DNA of 64,000 nucleotides from Batrachochytrium dendrobatidis JAM81 (Eukaryota > Chytridiomycota > Chytridiomycetes > Rhizophydiales): NCBI RefSeq assembly GCF_000203795.2, contig NW_006281111.1, forward strand, positions 217,421 to 281,420, in the 5' to 3' direction. The stretch's first letter is position 1, and the number at the start of each line of letters is the position of its first letter. Below, piece after piece: positions 38,844-49,790 of the stretch. Position numbers and translations under genes: made by a program. The notes under the pieces were generated by a model. It was not told where the DNA came from and searched no databases. It was given only the letters and a program-made list of their open reading frames with translations.

Positions 38844-39758
38844 ATGCAATCATTCACACTGCTTAAAGTCATTGTTTTTCTAATCATTCCTATACAAGTG
38901 GTGTTTTGTAATACTGCAAAGCTTGTTTTTTTGTATCCACCGTCTTTAAGCAATGTCTTGGTCAATAGTAAGCTATTTATTGACCCGTTGATTGTCAAAA
39001 GGTTGGTAAAAGTCGGGTGTTTTAGATGCAATAAGATATGCTTCAAGTGCTATTGACTGCTAATACATGACTAAAGTCTTTCCTTGAGATCTCCGTTGCG
39101 CTGGCCGTATGATTATACTGAGCCGATTCAGCTACAAACGTTTCCTCTTGAACAGCACCAACAGTACGCCACGATGTACATTCTGATTCAAGACATTCAA
39201 TCCACATCTGAAATCAGAGTCAATTGGCCAGCTACTGTAAGCCAGTATTTTTCAAATGGTAGTGTTGATGAAATATTCACCCATTCCATTACTCTAGGAT
39301 CCGACTGATTTCAATCTTGAGTTGATATGCAGTTCAAGCAAGGTAGCTATTGTCTGTTTGTTTAAACTATGTCTAAACGCTAATCAACCTGTTACGACTA
39401 TAACTAGTGCACGGAAATCATGGTAAAGATTCAGGCAAGATGCTCAGGAGTAGCTGTTCCCAACCATTCCGATGGTTTACATGCACAAGCTCACTTTGTG
39501 AGGTTTTCTGTCGGTATGACACATTTGGACTATTGTATGTACGAGATGTGGTTGATATTGTTTCTAATGATACTCATTCTGGCTTTATATCTGAATATAC
39601 ATCAAGTGTTGGAACGTGTTTATTTGGGAGTCATACCCGAATCGACAATAGGCTCAATCACACTGATTGCAATCCTCATCTCACTAGTCATAGGATCATT
39701 TGCAAAAGCTCTATCCTTGTTGCAGCGATCGACATCACCAAACCTCAAGACTGAATAA
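38844..39758 (+). CDS. Pga1-like subunit of GPI-mannosyltransferase II
   Basis: Pga1 is an ER membrane partner of Gpi18/PIG-V, which adds the second mannose to GPI anchors. Proposed exons: 38844-39001, 39089-39236, 39298-39342, 39408-39513, 39607-39758; 202 residues. A signal peptide (MQSFTLLKVIVFLIIPIQ) is followed by NTAKLVFLYPPS, the diagnostic SEIRVNWPATDPTDF, and a C-terminal LERVYLGVIPES plus membrane span ITLIAILISLVIGSF. The fourth intron (39514-39606) is 93 nt, a multiple of three, with no stop codon, so the exon also reads straight through with an extra hydrophobic stretch (MWLILFLMILILALYL). The splice after residue 52 uses a weak GTTGGT donor. Family assignment rests on the WPAT and GVIPES blocks. 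Confidence 0.65.
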
Positions 39759-39817
39759 ATCCCTAAAATACTAATTTAACCTTTATTCATCAATGCAATA
39801 CTATTTTCCATTATGCA

Positions 39818-40828
39818 TTATATATTTCCGGATAAAATGACTTCTAATGCCTGGTTTTCATCACCATCAGTCTGCTTTAGAGCTCGAACAACAGTCTGAC
39901 GTTCAAATCCCATTTCCACAAGTCGCTGGATTGTTTGTTGGTTGAGTCCAGCTTCCTCATTCACTACTGATACAGTATCAGCTGAAGCATACGCTTTCGT
40001 CCAATAACGAGCAGTATTGTCGAATCCAGCTCTATCAGAAAGATAGTGTTTAGCCACTTGAGCATCTTGCGGATCGTCAGGCTGTGGTTCGCACAATAAC
40101 GACTGTAACGAGATCAGCTAGAGTTTAAATGGTATGAGTGATCATGAACATTTCAGATTAGATGATTTTGAGTCATCATTATGTAGATCCAAACCCATAC
40201 TGTAGCTTACCGCGGTTTTGAGAGTAAGAACCGGCGTCCATGCATCCTTTAGAATATCCAGACAAATGGCTATACATATTTTGATACATGATAACAATGA
40301 GCATCAGCATTTTCCAAATCAGAGATCTGCACATTGCTGCTTACCTCCAGTCTGCGAAGAGATGTTTGGATGGTAGATTGGAGTATCAAATACCATCTAA
40401 GATGGAAAAAACGATTAAAACTATACATTAAATCATGGTTTAGAGTCGACTGATGAAGCAGTCGTAATATACTATAAATACCTTGGGCGGTTTGAATGGA
40501 TACTCGTCAGGTAACTTGATATCAATAACAAACTTGCCCCCTGTCAATCATCAACCATTCAAGTAGATGTTCATAAGTACTATAATTACCAGCATACGTT
40601 CTGGAAATGGGGTTATATTCCATCTTGATGGTCTTGAACCCATCCAGCTTAGCTTGGAGATCATCACGAAAAGTGATGGTACTGACCTTCGTAGACAGTT
40701 TCAGATGGGCCTTGAAAAAACCCCTTGATATGACATAGGTTGTCATTAACTGGCTGGACAGAAATAGTAGTGTCTTTGTCGGCATGACATTGTCGGATTT
40801 CTCGCTCAATCCTCTTTATATCGACCAT
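39818..40828 (-). CDS. UBC1: Ubiquitin-conjugating enzyme E2 with UBA domain (UBE2K/Ubc1)
   Basis: E2 that extends ubiquitin chains. Five exons: 40828-40687, 40540-40482, 40396-40345, 40269-40211, 40117-39818; 203 residues. The UBC fold begins [32 protein letters not shown] carries the catalytic cysteine (ICLDIL); LCEPQPDDPQDAQVAKHY follows the active-site helix. The C-terminal 40 residues (IQRLVEMGFERQTVVRALKQ) are a UBA domain, which among E2s is typical of Ubc1/UBE2K. The long ORF on the opposite phase of exon 1 is a shadow. Only 67 bp separate its start from BLOC1S1 on the other strand. Confidence 0.96.
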
Positions 40829-40895
40829 TTAAAAGAGTTGAATCAAGGAAAGTGACTTTGCATGACATTGAATCTGATCTTGTTGAGTTGGACTA

Positions 40896-41634
40896 ATGCT
40901 TGCACAGAAACTCAAACAGCATCAACAGCAACACATTCAAAGTTCAGATTGGGTTGGAAACTCCACTGCTGATCCTTCTGTTTCGCATCTTATCACCACT
41001 CCACCTCAAGCTAATCTGACTGTCATCCATGCATCTGGATCAACCAGTAGTGAGTGAGTCGTTTTATTATCCATCAATGAATTGGACTAATAAAATATCA
41101 ACTGTTTTACTTTCAGCACCATCACAACAACATATCAAGGCAATAGTCGAGACATTGTCTGATAAAAATAATACAATGTAAGATTCAGGTTGGGTCGAGT
41201 ATATGTGACACTCGTTTAGTCTTGCACATGTCTTTTAATCTGTTGTGTACAACTGCAAGGGTATCGACTGCATTCAACAATGAAAAGGGAATCGAACACG
41301 ACTCGAAGCTTCTCCAAACACAACTGGCCACATATCAAAAACAAACCAAACAATGGCTTTCTCTTGTAGATCAGCTTAATTCTTCTCTCAAGGTACAAAG
41401 TGGTTTAATCTTTTATCAGTGTTTTAACCAAGTTTCGTATCATGCTGATGATTGCATTTTAAAATAAACTAGTCGCTTGGCGATCTGACAAACTGGTCAG
41501 GTGTGATTGAACGAGATATGCAAGAGATTGCGTTGACATTGGCCAAAGGTAATCTTACGCAGGTCGATTTCATCATGATTTACAGATACCATTACTGATA
41601 CTGAATATTTCTGCCAGTATCACCATCGCAGTAA
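40896..41634 (+). CDS. BLOC1S1: BLOC-1 subunit 1 (BLOC1S1/GCN5L1/Bls1)
   Basis: Small helical subunit of the BLOC-1/BORC lysosome-related organelle complexes, also implicated in mitochondrial acetylation in animals. Exons: 40896-41046, 41117-41177, 41260-41392, 41473-41548, 41618-41634; 145 residues. It starts MLAQKLKQHQQQ like the MLSRLLKEHQ of animals; VSTAFNNEKGIEHDSKLLQ, TKQWLSLVDQLNSSLKSLGD and NWSGVIERDMQEIAL match the conserved coiled-coil core. Residues about 18-50 are a Ser/Thr-rich insertion. The last exon codes only five residues plus stop. It converges on RIB7 with 7 bp between stop codons. Confidence 0.9.
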
Positions 41635-41641
41635 TCAGTCG

Positions 41642-42454
41642 TTATTTTTGTATTGATGCACACAGAACCGAGTCTCGACCAAACAAGGCATAGGTTACAT
41701 TCACCAACTTGAGTTTAGAATCAAACAGACTCCATTTTTCCGTATTAGCAAGTGTCCCAGCAACGGCATGAACACCATGACCTAAAAACATGGGTGAAAC
41801 CGTTACAATAAGCGAGTGAATGGGCAGCATTGGATTTGATAAGCACTCTTTAATGACTTGAGATCCTCCCTCGATCATAACTGAATGAATATTATGAGAA
41901 TGCAAGTACTCTAATGCGGACACAATATCTACACGATGAGTTGAATCTGAGTTTATAGTGATAGGTTGCGCACCAGCTTGTATAAGCGCATCCCATGAAT
42001 TGGAATGTGTAGATGGTGTGGTAGTCGTAAATATAAATGGATTTCTGGAAAGTACTTTTGCATTGAGAGGGCATCTTAAATGCGAATCAAGAATGACTGG
42101 ACGAGGTTGAGAGGGTGGTGTTATACGATCTGGTGGTGGGCCATAATCTACAAAACGTGTTGATAAGGATGGATTGTCGCAGATGATGGTTTGAACTCCC
42201 ACTAGTATGGCATCATGAGTTGCCCGCAAAGCATGAGTGAGCACCATGGATTGAGGACTGGATATGGCAAGTTGCTGACCTGGCAATGCTATGAATCCAT
42301 CAAATGTTTGTGCATAAGTGAGTGTTATTTTTGGTAGTTTATGCAATGGGGTTTCTGATAGAGTGGATTGATGAATAGCGGATAAGTTTAATTGATCAAG
42401 TAGTTTGTATGCAGATTCTTGATCATCGTTCAAGTTTTGAGTAGATATGGACAT
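41642..42454 (-). CDS. RIB7: RIB7, 2,5-diamino-6-ribosylamino-pyrimidinone phosphate reductase
   Basis: NADPH-dependent reductase of riboflavin synthesis; in fungi it acts before the deaminase. Single exon, 270 residues. Conserved blocks are LTYAQTFDGFIA at about residue 48, AISSPQSM, HALRATHDAILVGVQTIICDNPSLSTRF for the nucleotide-binding region, RPVILDSHLRCP, and SVMIEGGSQVIKECL near the C-terminus. A 40-residue N-terminal stretch before the fold is not conserved. The gene lacks the deaminase domain of bacterial RibD. It is divergent from MOB4, with MITE copy 3 filling the gap. Confidence 0.93.
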   Translation of the reverse strand: MSISTQNLNDDQESAYKLLDQLNLSAIHQSTLSETPLHKLPKITLTYAQTFDGFIALPGQQLAISSPQSMVLTHALRATHDAILVGVQTIICDNPSLSTRFVDYGPPPDRITPPSQPRPVILDSHLRCPLNAKVLSRNPFIFTTTTPSTHSNSWDALIQAGAQPITINSDSTHRVDIVSALEYLHSHNIHSVMIEGGSQVIKECLSNPMLPIHSLIVTVSPMFLGHGVHAVAGTLANTEKWSLFDSKLKLVNVTYALFGRDSVLCASIQK

Positions 42455-42649
42455 TGGTCTTGGAATAGATTCGGTTCTAGTATTGAATGATGAGTCGAAT
42501 CTATTTAAAGCCAGCGATAATGAAAATCAAACTCTAATCAAGCAATACTATAGTCGACAGTGTAGAGTATCAATTAGACTGATGCCAATGAACAACTTTA
42601 TGGGTTGAATGTCAAGAAACCAAATTTGTAACATTTTGTTACTATTTAT

Positions 42650-43050
42650 AGTCATCTTGACATATAATAAACCGCTTGTATTTATCTTGTAATAACTATT
42701 TTAATTTAAATTACACAATGATTAAATATTGATTGCGGTTTCCTATTAGACATTCTCAATCAACACAATGACCATCGTATGATCATACACTCTCATCTCC
42801 AATACATTCGTGTTATAGTTTACATTTTAGGAATGCAAGTTGTTTCTATTTAATTGTTTAGTATTTGGTTTGAATGAAAGATGAAGATTGAACAAGTGTG
42901 AAATGCACTAAGAGAAATGTGACCATTCATTTAGTTATGCAAAGACCAGCAAGAGTTCAAATCACTTTAATAAACTGACCAATCATTTCATCAGATTGTC
43001 TTGTGTGTTTTGGCATTCATTTCATGTTTCATTTTATATGAATACAGCGA
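42650..43050. mobile_element. MITE-like element, copy 3, in RIB7/MOB4 promoter
   Basis: The right end TATATGAATACAGCG (about 43035-43049) matches the right ends of copies 1, 2 and 4. Inside it, CTTGTATTTATCTTGTAA near 42680 and AAACTGACCAATCATTTCAT near 42972 match copies 1 and 4. The left terminal repeat is degenerate, so the left boundary is approximate. The ATG inside the right terminal repeat (43038) is in frame with MOB4 and could serve as its start codon. Confidence 0.6.
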
Positions 43051-43908
43051 TAATGCCTGGTCAAGATACGCACAACTCTACTGCCACCACATCATCAACT
43101 ACGATGGAAATACCATCAACTCATTTGCAACGTAACTGCAGAGGTATTCGACTCGAAGACTGGTGTTTAGACTGGCCTGTATTCTTACTAGAATCTGATA
43201 GCTCAATGTTTTCTGTCCAGCAGCACATTCAGTCACTGGTTCGTAAAGATCCTGCCAACATCACTGCTATTCTGGATTTTCCTGCTGGTCAGGATGAACC
43301 AGTCTGGCAATACGAGCATTTGAGGTAACTATCACAGCATAATACTTTGTAGATTGGGTTCAGGATTCCAGTTGATGTTCAGTAGCATTCTACATCTACT
43401 AATGCTTGCAAAGGATTGTCTTGATGATCTAGACAAGTATGCAACGAACTCAATAGTCTTTTTGTCATTCTGGCAGAAGAGTGTCTTCCTTCAACCTGTC
43501 CGGATATGAAGGCTGCAGAATGGTTGTATCTTTGTGCTGCCCATCCGTCTCCCCAGCCTTGCTCTGCAATCGACTACATTGTACATACCATCGATGGTGC
43601 TTCTGCTTTACTAAACAACTCTGGCATGTTCCCATCCAGAGTAACAATTCCCAAGGAATCTGTTAAACACTTGCATAATATTGCAAGACGCTTGTATAGG
43701 ATCTTTGCTCATGCCTATTTTCATCACCGTGAGGTGTTTGTCGAGTTCGAGGCAAGTGTTTGCACAACGATCTGCTTTTGAATTTAAACTAAACCATTTC
43801 TGTGCTGTTTAGATGACTACACATTTATATGAGCGATTTTTGGAACTTACGACAAAGCGATACCCAATGATATCAGAAAAGCTCGTTATTATTCCAGAGC
43901 ACATTTAG
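43038..43908 (+). CDS. MOB4: MOB4/phocein-like STRIPAK subunit
   Basis: MOB family adaptor of the STRIPAK PP2A complex. Exons proposed: 43038-43324, 43457-43751, 43813-43908; 225 residues from the Met at 43038, or 220 from 43053. [47 protein letters not shown] (zinc ligands), [23 protein letters not shown] and [14 protein letters not shown] match phocein rather than MOB1 or MOB2. The last intron (43752-43812) has a GC donor (GCAAGT). The junction after QYEHL is the weak point: direct splicing leaves the following helix about eight residues shorter than in animals, and I could not place a mini-exon in frame. Confidence 0.88.
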
Positions 43909-44089
43909 GGATTGAATATGCAAGACAGGATCAAAATGATCCACTTTTTGCCCAGTTAAACTGGTGAATAAACTGGATTGCACCCAATGGCAGATTTGAT
44001 GCATTGTTAAAACGTTCAAGAATCCAATTATTAAAAACAAGTATTGAATCAAGTGTTTAAAGATTTTCTTTGTTGGTGAGCAAAAACAA

Positions 44090-45227
44090 TTACACAACTG
44101 GTGCAACAGCCTCTGCAACAGCTGGTGCAGCAGTGGAGACAGAGACGGGAACAGGTGTGGGTTCATCATCCTTGGGCTCAAGGATGGTAACAAGATCGGG
44201 AAGAGGCTTCTTGGGTCCAGTCTTTCCAGATGGATCCCATTCTTGCATAATCTTGACCTTGATACCAAGAACACCCTGACGAAGCAGAACGTGACGAACG
44301 GCATAGTCAATGTATTCCTTTGCAGGCTGACCAGAGTGGATCTGATGATACAATAATTTACAAAGTTAATAAAAATAAATGATCCAAACCGACAAGATTC
44401 AGTATTGATATTGGTATATAAAAAAATAGATCCAGAACAACGCACCATGAATCCGTCAACAAACTTCATTGACTTGGCACGAGCAGCACGGAGTTTGCCA
44501 GAAATGACGACTTCGCATCCCTTGGCACCAGACTCCATAACAAATCGAACAACACCATAGCAAGCACGACGAACTGCAAGACCACCGAGTAGCTTGTAGC
44601 GAAGAGACTCTGCCTGTGCAACAGCGCTAAGACCACGGTTGTTGACCTTTTCGGCGTAGAGTTCAACGGTATTCTCGGGGTAGTTGAAGCGCTTCTGAAC
44701 AATCGAAGTAAGCTCACGAATACGACGACCCTTTTCACCAAGAACGTTCTGGGTACGAGTAGCACGGATAACAATCTCGGTACGAGCAGGAGTGACACGA
44801 ACCTCTACTCCAGCATAACCTTCTTCTGCAAGCTCACGTTGAAGGAACTCGTTCAATTCGGCATAGAAAACACCATCGGCGACAAACTAGAAAAACAATA
44901 ATGTGGATAACCAAGATCCAAACAGGAGTCAGAGTTGATTTCCAAATAGTCCAATTGATACACAAACTTCAATGAGTGTTCAGCAATCTAGCAGTGTGTC
45001 AAGATAGTAAATGAGTACCTTGCGCTTTTTGGAAATGATGGTAGTCTGAGCAATTTAAATGTAGTTGATGACAGCCAAGTGTAGTTGATGTTTCCGATTC
45101 AAATCAATGTAAATGTTAGTAATTTGATAGCAAGATGAATGCAAGATGAATGCATGATGGATGGATGATGAATGCATGTGCTGGATGGATGCTCCAGCGT
45201 GGTGATAACAATGCGAATTACTACCAT
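44090..45227 (-). CDS. RPS3: Small ribosomal subunit protein uS3 (RPS3)
   Basis: Component of the 40S subunit at the mRNA entry channel. Exons: 45227-45225 (start codon only), 45045-45019, 44886-44446, 44341-44090; 240 residues. [27 protein letters not shown], the KH motif [12 protein letters not shown] and [18 protein letters not shown] are canonical. Upstream of exon 2 the frame meets a stop at once, so a splice is required; the only nearby ATG followed by a donor is at 45225, giving ATG joined to ACT. Codon bias is strong, as in GAPDH. The C-terminal tail is Ala/Val/Pro-rich. Intron 1 contains TGAATGCA-type short repeats. Confidence 0.93.
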
Positions 45228-45345
45228 TCTGGTGTGCGAGTAAAGTGAAGTCCAGTGTGCGATCAACTCGCTTGAAATTCATTCTTGCACACGTGATTTC
45301 TAATCTTGTGTTGACTCGTTTGTTCTGCTTCAACTTGGAGTTCAA

Positions 45346-46749
45346 ATGGAAGCTGAAGAGGTACGAATTCATGTCATGTTATGGTTATTGCAACACATCT
45401 TAACCGAGTCTTGCTGTTTGAAACTAGGCATTGAGAGAGGCCGCTGCATTAGGAAACATTGCTGCCATCAAAATCTATATCAACAATGGTGTTCATATTA
45501 ACGCTTCAAATCGCACCAATGGATGGACACCATTGCATTGGGCTTGTTCTAGAGGAAATAAAGAGGCTGCTCAACTTCTGATCGCTAATGGTGCAAAGAT
45601 TGATATTGCTAATAATAATGGCATGACACCTGTTGATGTAGCCAAAGGAGATGCGCTTAAATGGCTTCAATCTGGTATGCAAGTCGTTTGATTTAAACTG
45701 TCTAGTTTTACTGCATATTCATGTAAAATGGAACACTTGCATTAATGGTCTTTTTGAAATAAGCAATGCTTGAATATTTGTTACGCTTGCTAGAGATTGG
45801 CTTTAATTGGTATTCTCAACTCTTTCAGACACGCCAACCATCATACGATGCGTACAGAATCAAACTCTGTACACATTTACCTTTGTTGTCTTTTAAAAAC
45901 TCGCAGATACGTTTGCATTCTAGTTTGAAAAAACAACGATTGCACGTCCTGAGTGATTGTTGTTTCCATTCTAACTGCCAAGAGTTTAAGGGACAATTTT
46001 GTCCAGTAAACTAACCAATCATTCCATGAAACTGGCTGTTCATTATACACTGAAACCTTTAATGGTTTGTTTTATATGAATACAGTCGGAAATGTGATGT
46101 TGGTTTATGATTATAAAGTTGATAAAATTGTCATGAAGAAAATCACAGATTGACATTTTAATTCATGTTTATCGACACTTATTGTATCTTGATAGTCAAT
46201 GGCGAGCATCCGCTACCATCTGAAAATAGCAGCGATACTCCCCCAGAAACTGGATCGTTTATTCCCAATTACTTGAGATTTCCCGATCTGAACAAAGCGT
46301 GGAGTGTGCCCGAGTCTATACCCACTCAAGTCAGATCTGTATACGAAACAGCACTAGCAAAACCTCAATCTGATACATCTGCTAATCAACCTAAAAGTTC
46401 ATTGCTGCCCAAATCCATGGATGCACTGGCTTCACCACTACAACAAACCAACACTGGATGGGCCAAGAGTGAAGTTCTTGTATTCAAGGACCAATTCAAG
46501 TCGGACGCGATCCTCGGAGCCGTCTTTATCGACCGTAATACAACCATTGCAGAGCTGTGCAAGCAAATACAAGCAGAGATTGATAACGTTCCAATGCATT
46601 TTAAACTAGCAAGACTCAATGATAGGTATCAGATTCCACTGAGTAAAGGGCAATATAACCAACAAGCATGGATGCATTTTAATGGAGGATACAAATCAGA
46701 ACAATTGTCATCAGTGTTAATATTGATTGAAACTTCCGAGTCGAGTTAA
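45346..46749 (+). CDS. ANKRD40-like ankyrin repeat protein
   Basis: Three exons: 45346-45360, 45428-45674, 46196-46749; 271 residues. The N-terminal part is one to two ankyrin repeats: LREAAALGNIAAIKIYINNG and NGWTPLHWACSRGNKEAAQLL. The C-terminal exon has FIPNYLRFPDLNKAW and a ubiquitin-like-looking domain (SEVLVFKDQFKSDAILGAVF, TIAELCKQIQAEI, SSVLILIETSE). Animal ANKRD40 shows the same order: LREAAALGD, NGWTxLHWACKR, VPNYL, then a C-terminal LVLKVRIQ domain. The ankyrin ORF alone would end at 45691; the phase-1 splice joins it to VNGEHPLPSEN. Intron 2 (521 nt) contains MITE copy 4. Function of the family is not known to me. Confidence 0.8.
45706..46092. mobile_element. MITE-like element, copy 4, inside ANKRD40-like intron 2
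   Basis: The left end TTTTACTGCATATTCATGTAAAATGGAACACTTGC-like sequence at 45706 and right end TATATGAATACAGTCGG near 46073-46089 form a diverged terminal inverted repeat. An internal TTCCATGAAACTGGCTGTTCATTATAC-like block near 46022-46050 recurs in copy 5 at 58661-58690. It lies wholly within intron 2 and encodes nothing recognisable. Confidence 0.65.
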
Positions 46750-46857
46750 TTGTATGAATAAAACATGATATTTTGTAGGATTTGAGATTCAGTCTTGTAA
46801 AACGAAGTTGATTTTCTAGAATTCTTTGCAGTTATTTCGTCACTTTATATTGCAGTT

Positions 46858-49790
46858 ATGAATTCCGAACCTACTGATGATGCTCTGTATCCCATTGCTG
46901 TTCTCATTGATGAGCTCAAGCATGATGATGTAGTGCTGCGTTTGAATGCTATTCGTCGTCTGTCCACTATTGCTCTGGCTTTGGGCCCAGAGCGTACCAG
47001 GGATGAGTTGATTCCCTTTTTAGATGGTGAGCTGGATGTGTTCATACACACTTCTGCATCGAGTGCAGACCATAAGTCGTCTTTACAACATGAATGGAAT
47101 ATACACACAAATGACTTGCTCATTCACACTATAAAAAAGCAACCACTTTCAATACAGTTAGTCTGGAGATTCAGTTGGACTAGTGTCGGATATGTTGAAT
47201 ATTTTCTTATACGTTGTATGCATCTGTCAGTCTACTGTCCACTTGCAGTGTGTGTTGTACTTTGCTTATTATCCATCAAATCCTCTTCGACTACTTGGTG
47301 GACTTGCTCATTCGACGCTTGGGTTGTGCTCGTCGCGCATGTCCATGGCATCGTTTGAAGCTGCTCTCGTCTAATTCCCGTTTAAATTCCATCTTCAAGC
47401 ATTGCTTTGACTACATGATTGTGATGCACTAAACTAACAGAATTGTTGATCGTGTAATCGCTATCCATTTCTTTATTGAAATCATCAAATCTGGCTCTAT
47501 CAATATTTAGAATCTGTCGATGACGAGGACGAAATTCTTCTTGCTCTTGCTGAAGAACTGGGTGGATTTGTTGATTACGTTGGAGGTCCTCATTATGCAC
47601 ATATTCTGTTTACACCTCTGGAAAACCTGGCTGCTGTCGAAGAAACAGTTGTTCGTGAAAAGGTAAAGCTGCAAAACAATATTGTTTTTACAAAAGATGA
47701 GTCCAATATTAACGATACATTCAACATTGGTTTGATAGGCAATTGATTCTGCTGCTAAAATTGTCGTGACGCTTTCTCAGCACCAGATTGAAGAGTTCTA
47801 TTTGCCTATGCTCAAGCGTCTTTCAACCGGTGATTGGTTCACCAGTAGGACTAGTGCTTGTGGTTTATACGCTTCTGCATACCCACTTGTATCTCCTACG
47901 CATCAGGATGAACTTCGCACGTAAGTATTTCTTGAATCTTGTCAAGATTCCGACATTGAAATGCATGCACTGACAGTATGTTGTTTGCAATTTTAGTCTG
48001 TACTCTCAGCTTTGCAACGATGACACTCCTATGGTCCGACGTGCTGCTGCAACATGTCTTGCTGTAAGCGCATGATTGATATCTGGCAATATAGTTTCTA
48101 CTATATCAATATACTGATCCTGTTTGTGATGCAATGGTATTCAATAGAAATTCACCAGAGCCTTGTCAAAGCCTCATGTGATTTCAAGCCTATTGCCATT
48201 TTTCAATAGTCTTGCCCAAGATGAGCAGGTAGCCATTTAAACTTGTTTAGTAACAGATTATAGCTTGCTGGATAGGCTTATTGATTAAATAATTTTTAAA
48301 TGCAGGACTCTGTTCGTCTTTTGACTGTTGAAAGTCTAATTTCAATTGCCGAAATCATGCAGCCTGAAGAGTGTAAGCAGCATCTTCTGACTGTTTTGCG
48401 TAGCCTGTGTGCTGACAAGTCGTGGAGAGTGCGCTACATGATTGCCGACAAGTTTATTTCGGTAGATATACATGGATCAATACGATGCAACTATTCATGC
48501 TAGTCAGTCCTCGATCATGTTTTCTTATATAATTGTCTGTATTTAGCTTGCAAAAACCGTTGGTGCGGATATTATAAAAGAAGATTTGACTCCTGCATTT
48601 GTTCAAATCCTTAAAGACAACGAGGCAGAGGTGCGAACGGCAGCATCTACCCAAGTTCCAGGGTTTAGCGCTCTTATCCCTCTTGATCTGATTCTCAGTG
48701 ATGTTTTGCCCTGTGTCAAGGAGCTGGTGAATGACTCCTCCCAACACGTTCGTGCTGCTCTAGCTACTCAGATCAGCAGTTTGGCTCCTATTCTCGGCAA
48801 AGAGCAGTACGTTTTTTAAATCCCAGTTGTTCATTCATGCTTGAATTAATCATTTTTTATTGGTTTTGTACTATAGCACGACTGAGCACCTTCTTCCCCT
48901 GTTTCTGCAACTCCTCAAGGACGAAGCTTCGGAAGTTCGTCTTAATATCATATCGAGACTCGATCGTGTCAATGAAGGTATGTTGCAATCATTTGATTTA
49001 AACAGAGCGTTTGAATGTTGCTGATTGCCATGAACGTTTCAACCCAGTGATTGGCATTGAGTTGCTGTCTCAATCTCTTTTGCCTGCCATTGTTGAGCTT
49101 GCAGAGGACAAACAGTGGCGTGTGCGTCTGGCCATCATTGAAAACATTCCACTTTTGTCGAGTCAATTGGTACGTATATCTTGATCACTTTGTTTAATCG
49201 TCTGGCTGTTTAATTTAAAATGCTTTCTATCTAGGGTGTTGTATTTTTTGACGAGAAACTGAGTGGTCTCTGTATGTCTTGGCTTGGCGACTGTGTCTTT
49301 TCTATTCGCGAGGCTGCTACCAATAACTTGCGTCGTCTTGTAGAGGTTTTTGGTGTTGAATGGGCTAAACAGACGATTCTTCCCAAAATTTTAGCTATGG
49401 CTCAGCACTCCAACTATCTGTATCGCATGACCACTGTTTTTGCCATTGCGGTATGTTTAGGGTGTAATGATTCCAAGATGTCTAATTTTCAATACGCTGA
49501 CTTGTGCTGTATTCATTTTTTAAATGCTGGGTTAGACTATTGCTCAAGCTGCCAATGCTGACGTGATTAGCGAGTATATTGTTCCCACTGCCACGACACT
49601 CAGTGCCGATCCAATTCCCAACATTCGATTTAACGTAGCCAAAGCACTCGGCATTCTGATTCCTATTGTCAAAAAGACAGAAAACAACACACTGCTAAAT
49701 GATCAAATCAAGCCTGCATTGACCAAACTTTGCGAGGATGCTGATATGGATGTGCGTTACTTTGCTCAGCGTGCACTTCTTACTGCTTAA
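46858..49790 (+). CDS. TPD3: PP2A scaffold (A) subunit, PR65/Tpd3
   Basis: HEAT-repeat scaffold of protein phosphatase 2A, bridging catalytic and regulatory subunits and also part of STRIPAK (compare MOB4 nearby). Eleven exons: 46858-47026, 47511-47662, 47739-47920, 47997-48063, 48148-48228, 48306-48461, 48547-48806, 48877-48977, 49048-49169, 49235-49450, 49536-49790; 586 residues, against 589 in humans. [15 protein letters not shown] opens repeat 1; [60 protein letters not shown] and [12 protein letters not shown] are all canonical, ending [13 protein letters not shown]. Intron 1 is 484 nt and I found no extra exon in it. Confidence 0.97.

Noticed and set aside
48797..48812. GC donor in PP2A-A after GKE
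   Set aside because: A GTACGT donor 4 bases on (48807) keeps the frame as GKEHTTEHL, so a normal GT intron explains it.
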